Shown piece after piece: positions 56,154 to 64,000 of a stretch of 64,000 nucleotides of DNA; position 1 is the first letter of the stretch; the number at the start of each line of letters is the position of its first letter. Source of the stretch: Bradyrhizobium sp. BTAi1 (GTDB taxonomy: Bacteria > Pseudomonadota > Alphaproteobacteria > Rhizobiales > Xanthobacteraceae); NCBI RefSeq assembly GCF_000015165.1, contig NC_009485.1:3202001-3266000 (forward strand), in the 5' to 3' direction. The notes beneath the pieces are model-generated. The model was given only the letters and a program-made list of their open reading frames with translations. It ran no database searches and was not told where the DNA came from. A program made the position numbers and the translations under genes.

Positions 56154-57254
56154 ATGAGCAAGGGGCGTTCGGCATTTCGGCTGCACACGGCCTCCGGGCA
56201 GGACATCCCCAAGTCAGTAAGCGACACCATGTCGGCGCTGATTCGCGAAGCCCACCGCCAGAATTCCAAGGAGACTAATGAACGGGCTGCGTCCGCGCGC
56301 TTGGCGCGGCCGTCCCATTTTGCGGGCGGAGGCTCCCCCATGCTTCCCGAAGCCTTGCGCGGCCTCCTTCGCGAAACCGAGCCGACCAGACGGATCTCCG
56401 ACCTCGTTCTCCCGCGCGGGATCGTCGGCGACCTGCAGGACCTCGTTAGCGAAATCCGCGAAACAGCGCTCCTGCGCTCGCATTCGCTTGAGCCGAGACA
56501 CAAGGTTCTGCTCATTGGTCCGCCCGGTACGGGCAAGACAAGCCTTGCCTCGGCGCTCGCCTTCGAGCTTGCATTGCCGTTCCTCACCGTCCGATACGAG
56601 GGACTCGTCGGAAGCTATCTCGGCGAGACGGCCTCGCGCCTGCAGGAGATCGTCGAATACGTCTCTCACACGCCCTGCGTACTGTTCTTCGATGAGTTCG
56701 ATAGCGTCGGCAAGGAAAGATCCGACGCCCAGGAAACTGGTGAGATCAAGCGCGTCGTGTCCTCGCTTCTGCTCAACATGGATTCGATGCCTAGCCACTG
56801 CGTGGTCGTCTGCGCCACCAACCATCCCGAAATGCTCGACCGCGCCGTCTGGCGCCGCTTCGAACTGCGGATTGAATTGCCGCCCCCCGGCGAGGCCGAG
56901 CTACGCGACTGGTTTGAGCGGACCGAAAAATCCTTCGGCCATATCGGAATGTCGGCTGACGAGTTTGTTCGGCTGTTTTCCGGTGAAACCTTCTCCGAAA
57001 TTGAAGCAGTAACAGTGGACGCAAGGCGAAAAGTCGTTCTATCACGGGGCCAAGTGGCGCCGAGCGACGCGTTCCGGGGGGCGGTCGAGCGATGGCAGCG
57101 GCGCCGAAACGTAGGGGGATTCGCCGCCGATGGCTCAACGTCCGATCGTACGAATCCTGCGCGAGCCCGCTCGACTAGGAAGAAAAAAGGGACGGCGACC
57201 GCACTTCCCCAAGGCGATCTCCTCGGCCGACCAGGCGAAGAGACACAATCATAA
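56154..57254 (+). CDS. AAA+ ATPase, IetA-like (toxin-antitoxin/anti-phage pair)
   Basis: 366 residues. An N-terminal helical region (about 1-90), then an AAA+ domain: Walker A GPPGTGKT at residues 122-129, Walker B VLFFDE at 176-181, sensor-1 region VVVCATNHPEMLDRAVWRRF with arginine-finger-type residues, and the C-terminal lid (about 270-320). A basic Arg/Lys-rich tail ends the protein. This is the architecture of IetA, the ATPase partner of the subtilisin-like IetS in the pTiC58 stability system, also reported as an anti-phage system. It overlaps the protease gene by 125 bp. The frame is intact. Confidence 0.82.
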   Translation: MSKGRSAFRLHTASGQDIPKSVSDTMSALIREAHRQNSKETNERAASARLARPSHFAGGGSPMLPEALRGLLRETEPTRRISDLVLPRGIVGDLQDLVSEIRETALLRSHSLEPRHKVLLIGPPGTGKTSLASALAFELALPFLTVRYEGLVGSYLGETASRLQEIVEYVSHTPCVLFFDEFDSVGKERSDAQETGEIKRVVSSLLLNMDSMPSHCVVVCATNHPEMLDRAVWRRFELRIELPPPGEAELRDWFERTEKSFGHIGMSADEFVRLFSGETFSEIEAVTVDARRKVVLSRGQVAPSDAFRGAVERWQRRRNVGGFAADGSTSDRTNPARARSTRKKKGTATALPQGDLLGRPGEETQS

Positions 57255-59790
57255 GTTCGAGGGTATCGAGAACGGCATCGCGAGTATCCTCGGCGGCGCC
57301 GATCTGAAGGATTCGCCCGCGGAAGTCGCCCCCGACAGGGCGCTTGTCTTCGAGGTCATCGGTCCCGTCTCCACCGTTGCCAAGCTGATCGAGGCCGCGC
57401 GAAGCGCAGGAATCGAATGGCTTGGCGAGGATTACGATCTCTCCGATGGCGACGATGATCACGGCGGCGCGGACGACGACGCGGGCGAAAAGGCTGGGCA
57501 GGGCGACGAAGACTCGGACGACGCCCAGAGCATGCTTTACGTCACCATGCCGACCCTCAAGGGTCTGCAGAAGGTCGTCTCGCTATGGAAGCGCTTCACC
57601 AAGGGCGAGGAAAAGCCACCCGGCGCCGACGGCGAATGGTGGGCGTTGTTCAAGTATCTGAGCGACGTCCGCCCTTGGTCCGCTAAGGACAGGGTCGATC
57701 CGTTCATGGAAGCCTACGTCGAGCGCATGCTGCAGGATCGCCCGAACGATCCGGTCAGAGTTGAAATCGACCTGTGGTATCGCTCGGATCCCGATCTGCG
57801 CGCGCAGGCCGGGACCTATCTCCAAGCCCTGATGAACACCGTCGACGGCAAGGTCCTCGACTTCGAGACCATCGAGCCGATCCACTATCAGGCCGCGCTC
57901 GTCGAGATCTCCGCCGCCGAGGCGCTGAAGCTTAGGCAGACCGAAGGCCCGATCGCCAATGCCGATCGCGTCATGAAGGTCCGCCCTCAGTCGCTCTACA
58001 GATCGGATGGCGAACGTACCGACGAAAAAGACCCGCCTACGGGCGCCCCGGAAGGCGACGCCAACCCGTCACGCCCCGCGGTCGCGGCGCTCTTGGACGG
58101 CTATCCCGTGCAGAACCATGTCATGCTGGCCGGTCGCCTCGACATTCAGGAAGTGGACATCACCGCGGACACCGTGCCGGTCGCCCGCCGGAAGCACGGC
58201 ACCTCCATGGCTTCGCTGATCGTGCATGGCGATCTCGGCGAGCCGCAGACCCCTATCGATCGTCCGCTCACCGTCGTGCCCGTCCTCGCCGCGCCGCAAA
58301 ACCTCAACTACGAAACCACACCGCAGGATAAGTTGCCGATGGCCATGGTCTACCGGGCCGTGACCGCGCTCATGGAAGGCATCGACGGCAAACCCGCGCA
58401 AGGCGACGGGATCGTCATCATCAATCATTCTGTCTGCGACAGCGAAGCACCATATGCGCAAAGGCCGACATACTGGGCCAAGCTCCTCGACTATCTCAGC
58501 CACGAGTACCGCCTGCTGTTCATCGTCAGCGCGGGCAATTCCAACGAACCATTCGCCATCGATGGCTACGACGAAGTGGCCGACTTCAACAATGCCGATC
58601 CCGTCGAGCGCCAGATCGCGATCCTGAGAAGCGTCGAAAACGCTAAGGGCAAGCGGGCCATTCTCAGTCCCGCAGAAACGATGAACGGGCTCACCGTCGG
58701 CGCAGTCCACGGCGACAGCGCAGGCGCATTCCCGCCTGGCATCATCGATCCCTACGATCCTGTGTCGGGTGTCACCAACTTGGCATCATCGTTCGGGCTC
58801 GGCATCAACCGCGCGATCAAGCCCGACCTGATCGAACTCGGTGGACGTCAACTCATCCGTGTAAACAAGGACGATGAAGGGCTTTACGCCTCCGCCCACG
58901 AACACTATTCCGTCGGACAACTCACCGCCATCCCCGATACCTCGGGTCTTGCCGACGATAAATGAGGGCGCGCCACCGGGACAAGCAATGCTGCTGCGCT
59001 CACCACGCGTGCTGCAGTCGGGATCGTCGATATCGTCGAAGACCTCTTTACCGAGAATAACGAAAGCTGGGTCGATAGCCCGACCCGCGCCGTCGTCCTC
59101 AAGGCTCTGCTCGCTCATGGATGCGCATGGGGACAAACCGGTGAACTCCTGCACAACCTCTATCCCGGCCGCTGGCGCCGCAAGCGCGAAGCCATCGCCC
59201 GAAGCATAGGCTACGGGAAGGTCGATCACCATCGCATCCGCGATGAGCAGGGACATCGCATCACGCTCCTCGCCGACGACATGATCGCCCACGAAAGCCT
59301 GCACGAGTATCGGCTCCCCATCCCGCGCGCGATGATCAATAACAGGGAAATCCGCCGAGTGACCCTGACCCTCGCCTACAGCAGTCCCATCGATCCGGTC
59401 ACCAACCGTTATCGCGGTGTCATCGTCGAAATGGTCGATGAGGACGGCAAGCGAAATTTCTGGGAAGGACTCGATGGGGTAAAGGACAGCAAGGGATCCA
59501 AGATCCCGACGGGGCCGGTCGCCGACGTTACTAGGAAGGGCACTCTCCAGCACATTGTCCTGCCGGGCAAGAAGCTCATCAAGAACGCCAGGAAGGGATA
59601 CATCTTCGTCGGTGTGCAGGCACGTGCCGAACTTGTCGCCTTCTCGCAGGAACTGGTCCCCTATGCGCTCGCCGTCACCATCGAGATGGCCCAGCCGGTC
59701 AGGCAGGATCTTAACGCCGACGTCGCCTCGCGCGTGCGCGTCAAGAGCATTCCGGTCCCGGCACGCCCGCGGACAAGAGTAAGAACCTGA
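57130..59790 (+). pseudogene. Subtilisin-like serine protease, IetS-like, interrupted by in-frame TGA
   Basis: Starts MAQRPIVRILREPARLGRKK. The S8 triad is readable in one frame: Asp323 (VAALLDGYPVQNH), His356 (RRKHGTSMASL), oxyanion Asn470 (FIVSAGNSNEP) and Ser619 (RATGTSNAAALTTRAA). The frame has a TGA at 58963-58965 (codon 612), seven codons before the Ser codon at 58984, and then stays open to 59790 without a frameshift, 886 codons in all. Downstream sequence includes a beta-rich C-terminal domain (GVIVEMVDEDGKRNFWEGLD). Without readthrough the product ends at residue 611, lacks the nucleophile and cannot be a protease. It is either a recent nonsense pseudogene, a sequencing error or, less likely, a readthrough case. 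Confidence 0.85.
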
Positions 59791-59834
59791 GACGCAAAGC
59801 CGAAGTGTGATAACTTCAAGAGTGAGAACCTGAC

Positions 59835-60713
59835 ATGGCCTGGTCCGCGAACGACAGCCTTGGAGCCCAGAACCCAAAGGTGGTCATCCAATATCTCCGC
59901 GACATCGGCGACGACGAAGCCGCCGCCAAGCTCCACGCCAAAGGTGGCACCGGGCAGGGCCTTAGCCTGTCATGGTTCGATCAGGTCTACGGTTACACCG
60001 GTGTCCTCATCGGATACATTCCGGCGACGGCCACCAAGGCCGTGTCCGACATCGAGAACGCCGTCACGCTTTCGCCCGACCAGACGTTGAAGAATACACG
60101 GGTCAAGATCACCCTCGAGCGCCTCTACGTGCATTGCTATCCCGGAAGGGGCCAGCACGAAATCATCTGCGAGTTCACAGGAAAGAACCAAGCAGGCGGC
60201 GAGCGCGAAGAGATGCAGTTTGCATTGACGACACAGGCCAACGATGGTGCCGCCGCCTCGATTAACGGCGCTCCCATCTTCCTCGGCGTGACCGTGGGCC
60301 ACAACGGCATCGCCTTTGAAGGTCGTACCATCAATGTCGGCAGCAAGGGCGACGAAGACTTCCTTGCCGCCTTGAGCGGCAGCTCGTTCCGTGATGGGCT
60401 GAGCCTGCTAACGACGGTTCAACCCGCCCTCAAGCCGTTCGTCGGCCTCGCATCGTCGGTGGTCGGCGCCGTACTCAAGCGCAGCAAGAACAAGCAAATC
60501 CACTCCTTTAATCTCGGATTCGATTTTGCAGAAAGTCAGACATCGGTCGCGCTGCGTCACGGCTCCTTCGCGATCGTCCAGACCGACGACCACGATTGGG
60601 ACTGGTCGCGTCTGGCATGGAATGCAGACTCTCAACGCATCGTCCACAAGGACACGGGTGCCGCCATCGCCTTCAACTATCTCATCCTCAAGATATCGCC
60701 ATTCAACGATTGA
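59835..60713 (+). CDS. Third gene of the IetAS-like cassette, unknown function
   Basis: 292 residues, starting MAWSANDSLGAQNPKVVIQY, 45 bp after the protease stop and in the same direction. No signal peptide and no clear transmembrane helix (a weakly hydrophobic stretch LKPFVGLASSVVGAVLKR lies near residue 200). The middle (about 80-150: VKITLERLYVHCYPGRGQHE, IICEFTGKNQ) looks beta-rich, C2-like. No catalytic motif recognised. Its tight linkage suggests it belongs to the system, possibly as sensor, effector or adaptor; this is inference. Confidence 0.75.
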   Translation: MAWSANDSLGAQNPKVVIQYLRDIGDDEAAAKLHAKGGTGQGLSLSWFDQVYGYTGVLIGYIPATATKAVSDIENAVTLSPDQTLKNTRVKITLERLYVHCYPGRGQHEIICEFTGKNQAGGEREEMQFALTTQANDGAAASINGAPIFLGVTVGHNGIAFEGRTINVGSKGDEDFLAALSGSSFRDGLSLLTTVQPALKPFVGLASSVVGAVLKRSKNKQIHSFNLGFDFAESQTSVALRHGSFAIVQTDDHDWDWSRLAWNADSQRIVHKDTGAAIAFNYLILKISPFND

Positions 60714-61046
60714 ACTGCCGGAACAGGGAGTGGTTCTGGAGTGCATCAAGCGGTCGGAACGACATGCATACGCCTTGGCACAGACTGTTCGAGGCGACAA
60801 AAATGGAGAAGTTAACTCCGCGGGCATTGAGTTCGATCATCGCGTGGTACGGCAAGATCTTGTCGTCTCGGAGTTCACCAGCAATGCTATGCTGGCCCCG
60901 GTTAAAAGGGTAAGGAAAACGCGATTGATTGGCTTTTAATCGCACCGGGCAAGCCGATTAAGAACGCGTCCGGCAAAACTCCACCATTCCGGGTTTGAGG
61001 TCTGCAGCCTCGCCCCGGAATGGCGCTGTTTGTGAAGCCGTTCGCC
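60714..61046. other. Right end of the inserted segment, gene-free (333 bp)
   Basis: Contains the hairpin at 60984-61023 just left of the intact frc stop. No gene is supported. No integrase or IS end seen. Confidence 0.5.
60984..61023 (-). terminator. Hairpin downstream of intact frc
   Basis: Perfect 10-bp outer stem ccattccggg / cccggaatgg plus an inner gagg/cctc pairing, and a GTTTTG stretch on the minus strand beyond it. It lies 23 bp after the frc stop and differs from the terminator after the left copy. Confidence 0.65.
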
Positions 61047-62083
61047 TTACTCCGCAGCTTCCTTACGCGGTGGATCGAGCGCGCCGGAGTCGTGGATCTC
61101 GGCGACCTGGTGGTCGCTGAAGCCAAGCACCTGGCGCAGGATCTCATCGGTGTGCTCGCCGAGCAAAGGCGAGCGGGTCACCTCGGCCGGGCTGTCCGAC
61201 AGCTTGATCGGGTTGCCGACCGAGAGATATTTGCCGCGGGTCGGGTGGTCGACCTCGACCAGGGTGCCGGTCTTGCGCAGCGACTCGTCCTCGGCGATCT
61301 CCTTCATCGACAGGATCGGGCCGCAGGGGATGTCGAACTCGTTGAGGATGTCCATGGCCTCGAACTTGGTCTTGGTCATGGTCCACTGCTCGATGCGGCC
61401 GAAGATCTCGTTCAGGCGCGGCAGGCGGGCGGCCGGCTTGGCGTAGTTCGGATCGGTCTTCCAGGTGGGCTCGCCGATCACGTCGCAGATCTTCTCCCAG
61501 ACCGGGGCCTGGGTGATGAAGTAGATGTAGGCGTTCGGGTCGGTCTCCCAGCCCTTGCACTTCAGGATGCGGCCCGGCTGGCCACCGCCGGAATCGTTGC
61601 CGGCGCGCGGCACGGCGTCGCCGAACGGAACGCCCTCACCGAACTGGCTGTATTCCTTGAGCGGGCCGCGCTCCAGGCGCTGCTGGTCGCGCAGCTTGAC
61701 ACGGCAGAGGTTGAGCACGCCGTCCTGCATCGCAGCCGTGACGCGCTGGCCCTTGCCGGTATGGGTGCGCTGATAGAGCGCGGTGACGATGCCGAGCGCG
61801 AGGTGCAGGCCGGTGCCGGAATCGCCGATCTGCGCGCCGGTGACCAGCGGCAGGCCGTCACGGAAGCCGGTGGTCGAGGCGGCGCCGCCGGTGCACTGCG
61901 CGACGTTCTCGTAGACCTTGCAGTCCTCGTAAGGGCCAGGGCCGAAACCCTTGATCGAGGCGACGATCATCTTCGGGTTGATGGCCTGGATCTTCTCCCA
62001 GGGGAAGCCCATGCGGTCAAGCACGCCGGGGCCGAAATTCTCGACCAGCACGTCGCACTTCTTGATCAGCTCGGTCAGAACCT
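61047..62083. repeat. Right copy of the 1037-bp direct repeat (part of intact frc)
   Basis: Same orientation and length as 54570-55606; contiguous here with the 5' part of frc. Confidence 0.92.
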
Positions 62084-62324
62084 CCTTGCCCTTGGGGTTC
62101 TTGGTGTCGAGCGTGATCGACCGCTTGTTGTGGTTCAGCATCGTGAAATACAGGCTGTCCACGTTGGGAATGTCCTGCAGCTGGCCGCGGGTGATGTCAC
62201 CCACGCCCGGCCGCTCGACCTTGATCACGTCGGCGCCGAACCAGGCCAGCAGCTGGGTGCAGGTCGGTCCGGACTGGACGTGGGTGAAGTCGAGAATGCG
62301 AACGCCCTCGAGCGCCTTGGTCAT
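61047..62324 (-). CDS. frc: Formyl-CoA:oxalate CoA-transferase
   Basis: 425 residues from ATG 62324 ([25 protein letters not shown] upstream); a longer start at 62351 is unlikely. Class III CoA-transferase with [20 protein letters not shown], the conserved Asp-containing region and the Gly-rich loop ([20 protein letters not shown]). It moves CoA from formyl-CoA to oxalate, making oxalyl-CoA for Oxc and releasing formate for OxlT or Fds. It lies 65 bp downstream of oxc in the same operon. Its last 345 codons are repeated at 54570-55606. Confidence 0.96.
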
Positions 62325-62389
62325 GTGTTGCTCTCCGTAACGATTGGTCATCCCGCATCTCGCGGGCAGGTGATGTCTTGCGGGTGGCC

Positions 62390-64000
62390 TTACTTCTTCT
62401 TGGTCAGCGCGCTCTGCGGATTGAGGTTGCCGATGCGGCCGCTCTCGGATCCGGCTGCGGGATCGATCACGGCGTTGATCAAGGTCGGCTTGCCGGAATC
62501 CATCGCTTCGTTGACGGCGCGCTTCAGCTCGTCCGGGGACGTGGCGTTGACACCGACGCCGCCGAAGGCCTCCATCATCTTGTCATAGCGCGCGCCCTTG
62601 ACGAACACGGTGGTCGCCGGATCGGTGCCCGCCGAATTCTGATCGGTGCCGCGATAGATGCCGTCATTGTTGAAGATGACGACGCAGATCGGCAGATTGT
62701 AGCGGCAGATGGTCTCGACTTCCATGCCGGAGAAGCCGAAGGCGCTGTCGCCCTCGATCGCCAGCACCGGCTTACCGGTCTCGACGGCCGCGGCGATCGC
62801 CGAGCCCATGCCGATGCCCATCACGCCCCAGGTGCCGACGTCGAGCCGCTTGCGCGGCTGGTACATGTCGATGACGCCGCGGGCGAGATCGAGCGTATTG
62901 GCGCCCTCGTTGACCAGGATCGCGTCGGGACGCTCCTTGATGATGGTGCGGAGCACGCCGAGCGCGCCGTGATAGTCCATCGGCGAGTTGTTGTTCATCA
63001 GCCGCGGCGCCATCTTGGCGACGTTGTCCTCGCGCTTCTTCTGCACCGACGAGGTCCACTCCGCCGGCGCCTTGGGCCAGTTGCTGCCCATCGCCTCGGA
63101 GAAGGCGGTGACGACAGAGCCGATGTCGCCGACCACGGGGGCGGCGATCTCGACGTTGGAGTCCATCTCCTTCGGCTCGATGTCGACCTGGATGAACTTC
63201 TTCGGCTGATCGCCCCAGCTCTTGCCCTTGCCGTGCGACAACAGCCAGTTGAGGCGGGCGCCGATCAGCAGGACGACGTCGGAGTCCTTCAGCACGGTCG
63301 AGCGCGCCGCGCCGGCGCATTGCGGATGCAGGTCGGGCAGCAGGCCCTTGGCCATGCTCATCGGCAGGAACGGCGCGCCGCTCTTCTCGACGAAGGTCTT
63401 GATGGCGTCGTCGGCCTGGGCGTAGGCCGCGCCCTTGCCGAGGATGATCAGCGGGCGTTTGGCATTCTTCAGCAGCTCAAGCGCGCGCTTGACGGAGTCG
63501 GGCGAGGGGATCTGCGCCGGCGCCGGATCGATCACCTTGACCAGCGAGGCTGCGCCGGCCTGCGCGTTCATGACCTGGCCGAACAGCTTCGCCGGCAGGT
63601 CGAGATAGACGCCGCCCGGACGGCCCGAGACCGCGGCGCGGATGGCGCGGGCGAAGCCGATGCCGATGTCCTGGGCGTGCAGCACGCGGAACGCCGCCTT
63701 GCACAGCGGCTTGGCGATCGCGAGCTGATCCATCTCCTCATAGTCGCCCTGCTGCAGGTCGACGATCTCGCGCTCCGACGAGCCGGAGACCAGGATCATC
63801 GGGAAGCAGTTGGTCGTGGCATGCGCCAGCGCGGTCAGGCCGTTGAGGAAGCCGGGGGCTGACACGGTGAGGCAGACGCCGGGCTTCTTGGTCAAGAAGC
63901 CGGCGATCGCCGCGGCATAGCCGGCGTTCTGCTCGTGACGGAAGGAGAGCACGCGAATGCCTTCAGCCTGCGCCATGCGACCGAGATCGGTGATCGGAAT
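62390..64000 (-). CDS. oxc: Oxalyl-CoA decarboxylase (5' end beyond the right edge)
   Basis: About 537 codons present; the start lies outside the window (the frame reads [20 protein letters not shown] from the edge). Thiamine-diphosphate enzyme. Marks: [20 protein letters not shown] with the catalytic Glu, [56 protein letters not shown] and the ThDP site [20 protein letters not shown] (GDSAFGFS). It converts oxalyl-CoA to formyl-CoA and CO2. It is the upstream gene of the oxc-frc pair; the operon promoter is outside the window. Confidence 0.96.

Noticed and set aside
59281..59790. Separate 169-aa gene after the protease
   Set aside because: It is in the same frame as the protease and the open frame continues back to the TGA at 58963 through GTSNAAAL, so it is the protease C-terminus, not a new gene.

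Overview
The window reads as a chromosomal segment of a high-GC alphaproteobacterium, almost certainly a photosynthetic Bradyrhizobium (or a close relative such as Rhodopseudomonas). Grounds: a rhizobial Omp2b-type porin, a cycHJKL (ccmI-E-F-H) cluster next to a PhoQ/FeuQ-like two-component pair and degP, a bacteriophytochrome beside LH2 antenna genes and a PucC/LhaA transporter, an fdsGBACD formate dehydrogenase operon, and Bradyrhizobium-like dispersed palindromes. No tRNA, rRNA or CRISPR array was recognised.

Layout. 1-5.7 kb: 5' end of a thymidine-phosphorylase-like gene (off the left edge), an orphan Flp pilin, a porin, a LysR regulator, Ku, and a small membrane protein. 6-14.3 kb: OmpR/PhoQ-type two-component pair, two conserved unknowns, then ccmI-ccmE-ccmF-ccmH for cytochrome c maturation. 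14.5-19.4 kb: chemoreceptor, a ~1 kb gene-free repeat patch, a DegP-type protease and an OmpR response regulator. 19.5-25.6 kb: a light module (NarL-type regulator and bacteriophytochrome on the minus strand; pucB, pucA, pucC and an unknown gene on the plus strand). 25.9-30.3 kb: a sensor kinase overlapping glnE. The light module appears to have been inserted between the 18.8 kb regulator and its likely kinase at 25.9 kb.

30.3-37.5 kb: fdsG-B-A-fdhD-fdsD with a divergent LysR regulator. 37.6-43.8 kb: small monooxygenase-like protein, PAS/histidine kinase, cation-efflux transporter, quinone-oxidoreductase-like protein, CBS-domain protein. 44-47.3 kb: two tandem OxlT-type oxalate:formate antiporters and a 45-aa ORF. 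At the right edge (61-64 kb) lie frc and oxc. OxlT, Frc, Oxc and Fds together make a complete route: oxalate uptake, CoA transfer, decarboxylation, formate oxidation to CO2 and NADH. A shared palindrome (CTGGTATA...CCAG type) precedes both oxlT genes and the CBS gene, suggesting one regulator.

47.5-54.4 kb is accessory: an unknown 128-aa protein, AraC regulator plus acyl-CoA dehydrogenase, a beta-lactamase-fold hydrolase, a P-loop kinase-like protein, a secreted peptidoglycan-binding protein and a HEAT-like protein. 54.6-62.1 kb is the most unusual part. A 1037-bp copy of the 3' end of frc and the intact frc bracket about 5.4 kb carrying an AAA+ ATPase, a subtilisin-like protease and a third unknown gene. 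The first two match the architecture of IetAS (toxin-antitoxin/anti-phage). The protease frame is broken by an in-frame TGA seven codons before its catalytic serine. The frc repeats differ at 8 positions, all silent, which points to import by homologous recombination rather than local duplication.
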